The position numbers were made by a program, and so were the translations under genes. From positions 1-64,000 of the forward strand of contig JADJVQ010000010.1 of NCBI GenBank assembly GCA_016710525.1: a stretch of DNA of 64,000 nt. Reading direction: 5' to 3'. Positions 8,417 through 17,395 of the stretch are shown here, piece after piece. The DNA comes from Burkholderiaceae bacterium. GTDB lineage: Bacteria > Pseudomonadota > Gammaproteobacteria > Burkholderiales > Burkholderiaceae_E. Position 1 is the stretch's first letter; every line of letters starts with the position of its first letter. The notes under the pieces are model-generated. The model did no database searches. It was not told the origin of the DNA and worked only from the letters and a program-made list of their open reading frames with translations.

Positions 8417-9957
8417 ACGCGGACAGCAGCGCGGCGAACGCCGCCATCGCCACAGCCGCCAATACCGCGACCGCCGGCTTCGCCTTCGACAACACCTATG
8501 CGCGCGAGCTCGAGGGCGCCTACGTGCCGTGGCAGGCCGCCCAGGCGCCGCAGCCCGCGCTGGTGAAGTTCAATCGGGCGCTGGCCGACGAACTCGGGCT
8601 GGCGGTTGAGGTGCTGGACTCGCCCCTGGGGGCCGCCCTGTTCAGCGGCAACGAACTGCCCGAGGGGGCCACACCGATCGCCCAGGCCTATGCCGGCCAC
8701 CAGTTCGGCGGCTTTTCGCCGCAGCTGGGCGATGGCCGGGCGCTGCTGCTGGGTGAAGTCATCGACCGCCGCGGCCGGCGCCGCGACATCGCCTTCAAGG
8801 GTTCCGGGCGCACACCGTTTTCGCGCGGCGGCGACGGCAAGGCTGCGCTGGGCCCCGTGCTGCGCGAATACCTGATCGGCGAGGCCATGCAGGCGCTGGG
8901 CATTCCCACGACCCGGGCTCTGGCCGTGACGCTCACCGGCGAGCACATCTACCGCGATGCCGGCCCGCAGCCCGGCGCGGTGCTCACCCGCGTGGCCGCC
9001 AGCCATCTTCGGGTCGGCACCTTCCAGTTCGCCGCCGCTCGCGGCGACGAGGCCCTGCTGCGCAAGCTGGCCGACTACACGATCGCTCGCCATCCGGCGC
9101 CGGTCGCGCCGGATGGCAACCCCTATCTGGAGCTGCTGCGGGCGGTGAGCGAACGCCAGGCCGAGCTGATCGCGCGCTGGATGGGGGTGGGCTTCATCCA
9201 CGGCGTGATGAACACCGACAACATGACTGTCTCGGGCGAGACCATCGACTACGGCCCCTGCGCCTTCATGGACCACTTCGACCCCGACACGGTCTTCAGC
9301 TCGATCGACACCGGCGGGCGTTATGCCTATGGCAACCAGCCGCTGATCGCCCGCTGGAATCTGGCGCGCCTGGCCGAGACCCTGCTGCCGCTGCTCGATA
9401 CCGACCCCGACCGCGCGATCACGCTCGCAACGGGCGTGATCGACACGTTCCCGGCGCGTTACGAACACCACTGGCTCGCCGTCATGCGCGCCAAGCTCGG
9501 CCTGAGCGGCGAGGCGCCGCAGGATCTGGCGCTGGCCAGCGACTTCCTGGCCCTGCTGGACGCGCAGGACATCGATTTCACGCAGGCGTTTCGCCGTCTC
9601 GCCGACGCGGCCGACAGCGCCCGTCCGGATGCGGAATCGGGCGTTCGCGCCCTGTTTGCGGACGATGCGGCACTGGACGCCTGGCTGGTCCGCTGGCACG
9701 CGCGCACGGCGAGCGACCCGCGCGATCCCGCCCGGCGCGCGGCCGACATGCGCCAGACCAACCCGGCCTACATCGCGCGCAATCACCGCGTCGAGCAGGC
9801 GCTGAGCGCCGCGGTGGAGCACAGCGACTTCGCGCCCTTCGAGGCGCTGCTGGCGGTGCTGCAGCAGCCTTTCGACGAACGGGCCGAGTACGCCGACTAC
9901 GCCATGCCCGCGTCGGCAGCGCAGTCGCAGGGCTACAAGACGTACTGCGGCACCTGA
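8413..9957 (+). CDS. selO: Protein adenylyltransferase SelO (YdiU)
   Basis: A 514-residue pseudokinase-fold enzyme of the SelO/YdiU family. In E. coli and yeast the family transfers AMP to proteins involved in redox homeostasis. Recognisable parts are FKGSGRTPFSRGGDG with the surrounding kinase-like N-lobe, the catalytic-loop region FIHGVMNTDNM and the metal-binding DYGPCAFMDH. The C-terminus ends YCGT, with a cysteine three residues from the end where vertebrate SelO carries selenocysteine, so this copy is the ordinary bacterial Cys form. The start codon is fixed by the ATGA overlap with msrB. It converges on the amidase gene with only 22 bp between them. Confidence 0.96.
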   Translation: MNADSSAANAAIATAANTATAGFAFDNTYARELEGAYVPWQAAQAPQPALVKFNRALADELGLAVEVLDSPLGAALFSGNELPEGATPIAQAYAGHQFGGFSPQLGDGRALLLGEVIDRRGRRRDIAFKGSGRTPFSRGGDGKAALGPVLREYLIGEAMQALGIPTTRALAVTLTGEHIYRDAGPQPGAVLTRVAASHLRVGTFQFAAARGDEALLRKLADYTIARHPAPVAPDGNPYLELLRAVSERQAELIARWMGVGFIHGVMNTDNMTVSGETIDYGPCAFMDHFDPDTVFSSIDTGGRYAYGNQPLIARWNLARLAETLLPLLDTDPDRAITLATGVIDTFPARYEHHWLAVMRAKLGLSGEAPQDLALASDFLALLDAQDIDFTQAFRRLADAADSARPDAESGVRALFADDAALDAWLVRWHARTASDPRDPARRAADMRQTNPAYIARNHRVEQALSAAVEHSDFAPFEALLAVLQQPFDERAEYADYAMPASAAQSQGYKTYCGT

Positions 9958-9979
9958 TCGCCGCGGCACGCCGCCCGGG

Positions 9980-11275
9980 TCAGCCGAGCAGGCGCTGATG
10001 CACCCAGTGCGCGGCGGCCAGCAGCTGGTGGTCGTGTCCCCAGCGCCCGATCAGCTGCAAGCCCACCGGCAGGCCCAGCCGGCCGCGGGCGAAGGGCAGG
10101 TGCACGCAGGGCAGGCCCAGCAGCGTCCAGGTGCGGCAAAAAACCGGATCGCCGGTCGCACCCAGTCCGGCAGGCGCCTCACCGGTGGCGCTGGGCGCCA
10201 GCAGCACGTCCCATCGGTCGAATAGCGCGCCCACGCTGTGCCGCGCCTGCGCCCGGCGGATCAGCCGCGCCGTGTGATCCGCGCCCGCCATCGCCAGGCC
10301 CTCATCCAGCAGCGCGCGCAGCCGCTCGCTGAGCCGGTCTCGGTGGTGCACGCGTTCGTGACTGAGCGCGCGCGCCGTCTCGAAAGCCATCACCTGCTTT
10401 TGGAGCTCGATCAGGTCGCCCAGTCCGTCGGGCAGCGCCACCTCGGCCAGGTCGGCCGCCTGCGGCGACAGCGCGGCGGCAGCCACCGACCATGCCGCCT
10501 GGGTGTCGGCATCGGCCTGCGCCCATTGCGGGGTGCGGCACATCCCGATGCGCGGTGCCTGCCCGCCCGGCTCGTGAGCCACCCCGGCCAGCCGGGCGTC
10601 GCCCAGCAGCACCGCGCCGAGCAGCGCCACGTCGCGCACGCTGCGTCCGAATCCGCCGACCGTGTCGAGGGTTTCGGACAGGCTCTTCACGCCGGCGCGC
10701 GACACCCGGCCCCAGCTGGGCTTGTAGCCGACCACGCCGCAATAGGCCGCGGGACGGATGATCGAACCCGCGGTCTGGGTGCCCAGGGCCAGCGGCAGCA
10801 TCCTGTCGGCCACGGCTGCCGCCGACCCGCTGGACGACCCGCCGGGCGTGTGTCCGGTGTGATGCGGATTGGCGGTGGGACCGGGATGGAAATAGGCGAA
10901 TTCGGTGGTGACGGTCTTGCCCGCCACCACCGCACCGGCCTCGCGGCACAGCGCCACGGCCGCCGCGTCGGCCGCCGGGCGATGGCCGGCATACAGGGGC
11001 GAGCCGTACCCGGTGGGCAGCTCGGCCGTGTCGAGCAGGTCCTTCACGCCCAGCGGCAGGCCGTGCAGCGGGCCTTGCAGCGCGCCTGCATCCAGCGCCC
11101 GGGCCTGGGCCAGCGCGGTGGGTGGATCGAGGTGGGCGAAGGCATGAACCTCGCCTTCGCGCTCGGCCACCCGATCCAGGCAGGCCCGCATCAGATCCTC
11201 GGCGCGCAGCTCGCGCCGCGCAAGGCCCTGCACCAGTTGCCAGGCGTCCAGGCGATTCAGTCGGTCGGTGTTCAT
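9980..11275 (-). CDS. Amidase signature family amidohydrolase
   Basis: A 431-residue amidase signature enzyme hydrolysing a C-N amide bond; the substrate is unknown. The Ser-cisSer-Lys triad is visible: Lys78 in GVKD, the cis-serine in TPGGSSSGSAAAVA (about residue 148) and the nucleophile Ser171 in TAGSIIRPA. Length is normal for the family. The ATG at MNTDRLNRLD is chosen; the frame is open further upstream, but that extension is Arg-rich and unlike the family. It lies 52 bp downstream of a LeuB-like gene on the same strand. No GatB or GatC gene is near, so it is not a GatA subunit of the tRNA amidotransferase on this evidence. Confidence 0.92.
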   Translation of the reverse strand: MNTDRLNRLDAWQLVQGLARRELRAEDLMRACLDRVAEREGEVHAFAHLDPPTALAQARALDAGALQGPLHGLPLGVKDLLDTAELPTGYGSPLYAGHRPAADAAAVALCREAGAVVAGKTVTTEFAYFHPGPTANPHHTGHTPGGSSSGSAAAVADRMLPLALGTQTAGSIIRPAAYCGVVGYKPSWGRVSRAGVKSLSETLDTVGGFGRSVRDVALLGAVLLGDARLAGVAHEPGGQAPRIGMCRTPQWAQADADTQAAWSVAAAALSPQAADLAEVALPDGLGDLIELQKQVMAFETARALSHERVHHRDRLSERLRALLDEGLAMAGADHTARLIRRAQARHSVGALFDRWDVLLAPSATGEAPAGLGATGDPVFCRTWTLLGLPCVHLPFARGRLGLPVGLQLIGRWGHDHQLLAAAHWVHQRLLG

Positions 11276-11327
11276 CGTGGGGTTCAACCTCGCATCAGGG
11301 TGGCCGGCCCGCGCGCGGGCCGAACCG

Positions 11328-12443
11328 TTAGGAACGCGGTCCCGAATCCGCCTGCAGCGCCGCCAGCACGGCATCTCCCATGGCCGTGCTGCCGATCACC
11401 GCTTCGCCGGGCGCCGCGATGTCCGCGGTCCGCGCGCCGGACTCCAGGGCCCGGGTCACCGCGCGCTCGACGCGCGCCGCCGCCGCTTCGTCGCCCACCG
11501 AGTGGCGCAGGGCCAGCGCCAGGCTCAGGATCGCGCCGATCGGATTGGCGATGCCCTTGCCCTCGATGTCCGGTGCGCTGCCGTGCACCGGCTCGTACAG
11601 CGCGCGGCGCCGGCCGTCGGCCTGCAGCGCGCCCAGCGACGCCGAGGGCAGCATGCCCAGCGAACCAGCCACCGCACCGCCGCCGTCAGACAGGATGTCG
11701 CCGAACATGTTGTCGGTGACGATGACATCGAACTGGCGCGGGTCGCGCACCAGTTGCATCGCGCAATTGTCGACCAGCATGTGCGTCAGCGCGACGTCGG
11801 CATAGTCGCGCACGTGCAAGGCGGCTACGGTTTGGCGCCACAGCACGCCCGCCTCGAGCACATTCGACTTGTCCACCGAACACACCCGAGCGCCGCGGCT
11901 GCGTGCCAGTTCGAAGGCGAAGCGCGCCACCCGCTCGATTTCATCGCTCGCGTAGCGCAGCGTGTTCACGGCCTCGCGCCGGCCATCGGGCAGCGTCTCG
12001 ATGCCGCGCGGTTGCCCGAAGTAAAGGCCGCCCACATTCTCGCGCACCAGGGCGATGTCGGTGCCCGTGGCCACTTCGGGGCGCAACGGGCAGCTGGCGG
12101 CCAGCGCCGGCCAGTACTGCACCGGGCGCAGGTTGGCGAACAGCACCAGCTCGCGGCGCAGGCGCAGCACGCTGCCCTCGCGGCGCTGCGCCACCGGCAC
12201 GCCGGCATAGTCGCCGCCGATCGCGCCAAACAGGATGGCGTCGGTCTCGCGGGCCGCCGCCAGCGTGCGCGCCGGCAAAATCTCGCCTTGCGACTGAAAC
12301 GCCGACAGGCCGTAGGGCTCCTCGAAGAACTCGATCGCGCGCGTGTGCCGCCCGGCGATCCAGCGGCCCACCCGCAGGGCCTGCTCGATCACTTCCGGAC
12401 CGACACCATCACCACCCAGCACCAGCATGCGAAACGCGTTCAT
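11328..12443 (-). CDS. LeuB-like 3-isopropylmalate/beta-decarboxylating dehydrogenase
   Basis: A 371-residue NAD-dependent beta-decarboxylating dehydrogenase. Family landmarks are GGDGVGPEV at the N-terminus, RENVGGLYFGQPRG (substrate arginine region), the catalytic-lysine segment DKSNVLEAG, the metal aspartates in VTDNMFGDILSDGGG, and the NAD loop EPVHGSAPDIEGKGIANP. Bona fide LeuB proteins usually have RELTGG where this has RENVGG, and no leuC, leuD or leuA is adjacent. It is therefore probably a paralogue acting on another 2-alkylmalate or malate-like substrate. It is likely co-transcribed with the downstream amidase. Confidence 0.88.
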   Translation of the reverse strand: MNAFRMLVLGGDGVGPEVIEQALRVGRWIAGRHTRAIEFFEEPYGLSAFQSQGEILPARTLAAARETDAILFGAIGGDYAGVPVAQRREGSVLRLRRELVLFANLRPVQYWPALAASCPLRPEVATGTDIALVRENVGGLYFGQPRGIETLPDGRREAVNTLRYASDEIERVARFAFELARSRGARVCSVDKSNVLEAGVLWRQTVAALHVRDYADVALTHMLVDNCAMQLVRDPRQFDVIVTDNMFGDILSDGGGAVAGSLGMLPSASLGALQADGRRRALYEPVHGSAPDIEGKGIANPIGAILSLALALRHSVGDEAAAARVERAVTRALESGARTADIAAPGEAVIGSTAMGDAVLAALQADSGPRS

Positions 12444-12613
12444 CGATTCAGCTCCAGGGGTCCAAAGGGAAGCCGTCTACAGTAATGAATCGCTGCCGCG
12501 CGCGCCAGGCGACAGAGCCCGGAATCCGCCGCACCGCAGCATCGCGCGATGGCAGAATGCACGCGAACGGGGTCTGGACGACACCCGCCAAACACCCTCA
12601 TGGAGACAGGACG

Positions 12614-14166
12614 ATGTACGCACCGCAGCACGCCATCGCGCACCCCGGGCGCGCGGCCTTCATCATGGCCGCCACCGGCGAAACGGTCACTTACCCGGAG
12701 TTCGAGGCCCGCAGCAACCGGCTGGCCCATCTGTTGCGCGCGCATGGCCTGCAGCGCCTGGACCACTACTCGATCTTCATGGAGAACAACAACCGCTACC
12801 TGGAGTCCTGCGGGGCCGGCGAGCGGGCGGGTCTGTACTACACCTGCGTGAACTCCTATTTGAAGGCCGAGGAGCTGGCCTACATCCTGAACAACAGCGA
12901 ATCGAAGGCGCTGATCACATCGGCCTCGCGCCGCGACGTGGCGCTCGAGGCGCTCAAGCAGTGTCCCAACGTGACCCTGTGCCTGATCGTCGACGGTGCC
13001 GGTGACGATGCTGTCTTCTCCAGGACTATGCCAAGGCGGTTGCACCGTTTCCGGGCACCCCGATCGCCGACGAATGGCTGGGCACGCCGATGCTGTATTC
13101 GTCGGGTACCACCGGACGCCCGAAGGGCATCGTGCGCCCGCTGCCCGAGAACCCGCCGTCCAAACCGCTGCCGCTGTTCGACTTCCTGAACAAGCTGTGG
13201 CACTACCGGGCGGACATGGTCTACCTGTCGCCGGCGCCGCTGTACCACTCGGCGCCCCAGGCTGCGGTGTCGCTCACCATCCGCAACGGCGGTACGGTGA
13301 TCATCATGGAACACTTCGATCCCGAGCAGTACCTGGCGCTGATCCCCAGGTACAAGGTCAGCCACAGCCAGCTCGTGCCCACGATGTTCAGCCGCATGCT
13401 CAAGCTGCCGGAGGACGTGCGCAAACGCTACGACCTGTCGTCGCTGGAGATTGCCATCCATGCCGCGGCGCCCTGCCCGGCGCAGGTCAAGGAGCAGATG
13501 ATCGCCTGGTGGGGCCCGATCATTCACGAGTACTACGGCGCCACCGAAGGACTGGGCTTCACCGCCTGCGACAGCGCGGAATGGCTGGCGCACCGCGGGT
13601 CGGTGGGCCGCGTGCTGCTGGGCGACCTGCACATCCTCGACGAAAACATGCAGCCCTGCCCCAAGGGGGTCTCGGGCGAGATCTGGTTCAAGACCGCGAC
13701 GCCGTTCGAGTACTTCAACGATGCCGCGCGCACCGCGGAGTCGCGCTCGGGCGATGGCACGATGAGCACCGTGGGCGATGTCGGTTACGTCGACGACGAC
13801 GGCTTCCTGTACCTGACCGACCGCTCGACCTTCATGATCATCTCGGGCGGCGTGAACATCTACCCGCAGGAGTGCGAGAACCTGCTCATCACCCATCCCA
13901 AAGTGATGGACGCGGCGGTGTTCGGGGTGCCCAACGAAGACCTCGGCGAGGAAGTGAAGGCGGTGATCCAGCCGGCGCCTGGCGTGACCGCCGGGCCTGC
14001 GCTGGCCGAGGAACTGACCGCCTTCTGCAACGCGCACCTGTCGCGCCAGAAAGTGCCGCGCTCGATCGACTTCACCGACGAACTGCCGCGGCTGCCGACC
14101 GGCAAGCTCTACAAGAAGGTGCTGCGCGACAAATACTGGGGCGACAAGAAGAGCCGCATCGTCTGA
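12614..14166 (+). pseudogene. Acyl-CoA synthetase (AMP-dependent ligase), single frameshift
   Basis: An ANL-superfamily acyl-CoA ligase of about 517 codons read in two frames. Codons from 12614 (MYAPQHAIAHPG) follow one frame to about 13012. The protein then continues one base earlier in register (DYAKAVAPFPGTPIADEW onward) to the stop. One missing base around 13012-13023 explains the break. The C-terminal part holds the phosphate loop YSSGTTGRPKG, YYGATEG, the hinge region LTDRSTFMIISGGVNIYP and the catalytic-lysine end LPRLPTGKLYKK. All motifs are intact, so this is either a very recent mutation or a sequencing indel. ATG 12614 is preceded by GGAGACAGG. If functional it would activate a fatty or aromatic acid for the acyl-CoA enzymes encoded next to it. 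Confidence 0.88.
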
Positions 14167-14251
14167 TTCGCGTCAGGCACCCCAGTCGCCACCCGGGTCA
14201 CCCGCGCCCGGAACGTCGCCTCGTGCGCGATGTTCGCCCGGCGCTGCCGGT

Positions 14252-15061
14252 TCAGGCGACCCTGACCTGGCGCGGCTCGTAGATGGCCGCGTGCGCGACG
14301 CGTGCGATCGGTGTCGATCCGTTGGCCACGATCAGCACATCGAGTTCGACAATCTTGTGGCCCTTGTTCTCGTAGTTGCGTTCGACCTTCGCGCGCACCG
14401 AGATCTGATCGCCGACATGCCCAGGCGCCAGGTGCTGCACCGTGCTGCCGACGTGGATCCACGGGCCCATCCGGGCATTGTGGGTCAGCGCCCAGTTGCA
14501 GGCGCGCAGCAGCGTGCCGTCGTGCAGGATGCCCTGCTCGGCATACACCGGATCCCGTTCGCCGATGTCCTTCAGGTAGGTTGCCTGCTGCTCGGCCGAG
14601 AACACGAACGGATGAATGCCCAGCCAGGCGCCCGGCCGGTAACTGCGCTCGTCGGCCGGAGGGCGCTGCTCGTGCGCGGGCGCAGTGCCCTGGCCGAAAT
14701 CGTCGAGTGCGATCGGGCCCGGTGCCGACGCAAGCGTGGCGCGCGCCGTGCCGCAGACGATTCCATTGCTTTCGATCGTCACATCGAGCCCGCCGTCGCG
14801 CTCGAGCGCGGTCACGGTGGCCGTCTCGCCTTCGTACAGGGGCTTGCCGAAACGGCCCGCCATGTGGCCGCGCACAAGGAAGTCCCGACCCCAGAGGGCC
14901 AGCGGCGCATGGCTCATGTAGGCGAAGACATCGACCCCGGGGACCAGGCCGCCGGTGAAGCCGAAGCGCTTGGCCACCGTGTCGTCGTGCATCTTGTTCT
15001 CGGACAGCTTGGCGGCGTTGAACGCCACCACGGAATACGGCGCGAGTGCCTGGGACGTCAT
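14252..15061 (-). CDS. MaoC/FAS1-like double hot-dog dehydratase
   Basis: A 269-residue protein with two hot-dog halves, related to MaoC-like and FAS1-like acyl-CoA hydratases and dehydratases. The N-terminal half has ENKMHDDTVAKRFGFTGGLV, which resembles the hydratase-type stretch preceding the catalytic pocket. The C-terminal half contains HVGSTVQHLAPGHVGDQISV. It is the last gene of a six-gene minus-strand run with an MDR reductase and two acyl-CoA dehydrogenases, 29 bp from its upstream neighbour. That context suggests hydration of an enoyl-CoA made by the dehydrogenase pair. The exact catalytic Asp/His pair was not identified with confidence. Confidence 0.8.
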   Translation of the reverse strand: MTSQALAPYSVVAFNAAKLSENKMHDDTVAKRFGFTGGLVPGVDVFAYMSHAPLALWGRDFLVRGHMAGRFGKPLYEGETATVTALERDGGLDVTIESNGIVCGTARATLASAPGPIALDDFGQGTAPAHEQRPPADERSYRPGAWLGIHPFVFSAEQQATYLKDIGERDPVYAEQGILHDGTLLRACNWALTHNARMGPWIHVGSTVQHLAPGHVGDQISVRAKVERNYENKGHKIVELDVLIVANGSTPIARVAHAAIYEPRQVRVA

Positions 15062-15090
15062 GGGCGGGGCTCCTGGGGATTGCGTCGGGA

Positions 15091-16092
15091 TTATTCGGGC
15101 GCGACCTGGACCAGGCGCTTGCCGATCGCCTCGCCCTGCATCATGCCGATGAGCGCGGCCGGCGCGTTCTCGATGCCCTGCACGATGTCTTCGTGGAAGA
15201 CCATCTCGCCACTGCGAAACCACGGCGCGACCCGCGCCAGGTAGGCGGGCAGCTTGTGGATGTGGTCGTAGATGATGAAGCCGGTCATCGTGATGCGCTT
15301 GCTCAGCACCGCCTGCAGGCCGCGGATGCCGCGATCGCCGACCTCGTTGTAGGCCGAGATCATGCCGCACACCGGGAACCGCGCGGCCACGTTGGCATGG
15401 CGCAGCGCCGCCTCCAGCGTGGACCCGCCGACATTGTCGAAGTACACATCGATGCCCTTGGGGCAGTGCTCGCGCAGCGCCGCGTCCAGGTCGGTGGTCT
15501 TGTAGTTGAATGCGGCGTCGAAGCCGCAGCGTTCGAGCACGTAGGCCACCTTGTCGTCGCTGCCGGCCGAGCCGACCACCCGCGCTCCGGCCCGCTTGGC
15601 GAACTGCCCGGCGAGCTGCCCGACCGCACCGGCGGCCGACGAGATGTAGACAGTGTCGCCCGGTGCCGGCATGCCCAGTTCGATGGCGCCGACCCAGGCG
15701 GTCAGGCCGGGCATGCCGAGTGCCGAGACGGCCAGGCTCACCCGGCCCAGCGAGGCGTCGATGCGATACAGCCCTTCGCCCCGGGGCACCGCGACCCGCT
15801 GCGCCCAGTCGAGGAATCCCCAGACGTGATCGCCCACCGCGAACTTGGCATTCTGGGAGGCGATCACCCGCCCCACCACCCGCGACACGACAGGCTTGTT
15901 CAGCGCGAAGCCCGGTGCATAGGATGGCCCCTCGTTCATCCGGCCCCGCAGATACGGGTCGGTGGACAGGTACAGCGCCTGGACCAGCACATCCTGGGGG
16001 CCGATCACCGGCTCCGGACAGGACTCCAGGGCAAAACACGAGGGATCGGCCCAGCCGGTGGGGCGCTTGACGAACAGGATCCGGGTGTTCAC
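15091..16092 (-). CDS. NADP-dependent MDR oxidoreductase (CurA/PTGR-like)
   Basis: A 333-residue zinc-independent medium-chain reductase. ALYLSTDPYLRGRM near residue 45 is the N-terminal signature of the CurA/prostaglandin-reductase/alkenal-reductase group. The Rossmann motif is SSAAGAVGQLAGQFAKRAGA (AxxGxxG). Such enzymes reduce alpha,beta-unsaturated carbonyls with NADPH. The start is GTG at 16092, followed by NTRILFVKRP and preceded by GGAG at about 8 bp; there is no suitable ATG. It sits 29 bp from genes on both sides in the acyl-CoA block, so its substrate may be an unsaturated pathway intermediate. Confidence 0.92.
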   Translation of the reverse strand: MNTRILFVKRPTGWADPSCFALESCPEPVIGPQDVLVQALYLSTDPYLRGRMNEGPSYAPGFALNKPVVSRVVGRVIASQNAKFAVGDHVWGFLDWAQRVAVPRGEGLYRIDASLGRVSLAVSALGMPGLTAWVGAIELGMPAPGDTVYISSAAGAVGQLAGQFAKRAGARVVGSAGSDDKVAYVLERCGFDAAFNYKTTDLDAALREHCPKGIDVYFDNVGGSTLEAALRHANVAARFPVCGMISAYNEVGDRGIRGLQAVLSKRITMTGFIIYDHIHKLPAYLARVAPWFRSGEMVFHEDIVQGIENAPAALIGMMQGEAIGKRLVQVAPE

Positions 16093-16121
16093 GGGGTGCT
16101 CCGATCGCAGGGGGAGTTGTC

Positions 16122-17381
16122 CTAACCGGCCGCGTTGCGGGGCACGTCGCGGTAGGGCTTGTCGGTGTCGATGCTGGGCTCCTTGGGCATGCCCAGGACA
16201 CGCTCGGCAATGATGTTGCGCTGGATCTCGTCGGTGCCCCCGGCAATGGACGTGGCCGGCACCGACACCAGGATCTCGGCGATGGTGCCCTCCAGGGGGC
16301 CATCGGCACCCGACAGCAGCGCATCGGCGCCGCTGATCATCGTGTGCACCCGGGCAGCAGCCCGCGCGACGTGGCTGGCGGCCAGCTTGCCCAGCGAGCC
16401 CTCGGGACCCTGAGGGTGGCCGTTTTCCTGCGCCGTGCGCGCGCGGCGAGCGGTCCATTCGGCCGACTTCGCCAAGGTCAGCAGCCTGGCGATTTCCTGG
16501 CGAACGACCGGATCGTCGTACCGGCCGGTGGCCTTGGCGCGCGGAATGACGAGTTCGACCCGGCCCGCCCGGTTGGGGTACCACTTGTAAGGCGCCAGTG
16601 CGATCGCGGTTTCGGCGCGCTCTTCCTCGTAGATTCGGCCTGGTCGGTTTGACGCGGCAGAGCCCCAGGCGCGCAGGCCATCGGCGCCGCGCCGTTCGTG
16701 CATCAGCGTGGTCGTGGTGACGGCCCAGCCGCCGCCCTCGCGGCCGACGAGCTGGTCGGGCTGCACGATCGCGTCGGTGATGAACACCTCGTTGAAGGTG
16801 GCGTGGCCGTTCATCTGCTTGAGCGGCTGCACCTTCACGCCGGGCTGGCGCATGTTCAGGATGAAGTAGCTCAAGCCCGCATGCTTGGTCTTGTTCCAGT
16901 CGGTGCGGGCCAGCAGCAGGCCCCAGTCGGCCTTCTGCGCGCCGGAGGTCCACAGCTTCTGGCCATTGACGACCCAGTGGTCGCCCTTCAGGTCGGCACG
17001 GGTCACCGCGCCGGCGGCGTCCGAGCCGCTGCCCGGTTCGCTGAACAGCTGGCACCAGGCTTCTTCGCCGGTCAGGCTGGGGCGCAGGTAGCGCTGCTTC
17101 TGCTGGTCGGTGCCATGCGCCAGGATGGTCGCGGCCGCCAGCACGCGGATCCCCACCTTGGCCACGCCGACCGCGCCGATGCGCGCGAATTCTTCATCGA
17201 CCACCGGCACCAGGCCCACCGGCAGGTCGCGGCCAAACCACTGTTTAGGCCAGTGCGGCGCCCCCCAGCCGGAGTCGACCAGCAGGTTGCGCCATTCGAG
17301 CAGGCTGTAGTCGGGGCGCCAGTTGGCTTCGAGCCAGGCGCGCACGTCGGCGCGCACGGAGGATTCGGTCAGTTCGGTCAT
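16122..17381 (-). CDS. Acyl-CoA dehydrogenase, subunit-type A of a pair
   Basis: A 419-residue FAD-dependent acyl-CoA dehydrogenase. The FAD/substrate motif CQLFSEPGSGSDAAG lies near residue 125, and the C-terminal helix motif IAGGTDEIQRNIIAERVLG is present. The next gene upstream on the strand, 14 bp away, encodes a second acyl-CoA dehydrogenase that lacks the SEPGxGSD motif but has GGIGFTWE. Together they resemble the heteromeric pairs known for steroid and bile-acid side-chain oxidation in actinobacteria (FadE28/29 type), in which each active site is shared. A fused version of the same two-domain design occurs at 56.8 kb in this window. Confidence 0.93.
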   Translation of the reverse strand: MTELTESSVRADVRAWLEANWRPDYSLLEWRNLLVDSGWGAPHWPKQWFGRDLPVGLVPVVDEEFARIGAVGVAKVGIRVLAAATILAHGTDQQKQRYLRPSLTGEEAWCQLFSEPGSGSDAAGAVTRADLKGDHWVVNGQKLWTSGAQKADWGLLLARTDWNKTKHAGLSYFILNMRQPGVKVQPLKQMNGHATFNEVFITDAIVQPDQLVGREGGGWAVTTTTLMHERRGADGLRAWGSAASNRPGRIYEEERAETAIALAPYKWYPNRAGRVELVIPRAKATGRYDDPVVRQEIARLLTLAKSAEWTARRARTAQENGHPQGPEGSLGKLAASHVARAAARVHTMISGADALLSGADGPLEGTIAEILVSVPATSIAGGTDEIQRNIIAERVLGMPKEPSIDTDKPYRDVPRNAAG

Positions 17382-17395
17382 GGTGTGCGTCCTCC

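Noticed and set aside
8413..9957. SelO as a selenoprotein
   Set aside because: The C-terminal residue corresponding to Sec in animals is encoded by a TGC cysteine codon (YCGT). No TGA interrupts the frame.
9980..11275. Amidase as GatA of the Glu-tRNA amidotransferase
   Set aside because: No gatB or gatC is present beside it, and its sequence between the catalytic motifs is not specifically GatA-like.
12880..14037. A long minus-strand open frame opposite the acyl-CoA synthetase
   Set aside because: The plus strand has all ANL ligase motifs. The antisense frame lacks any domain and is Arg/His-rich.
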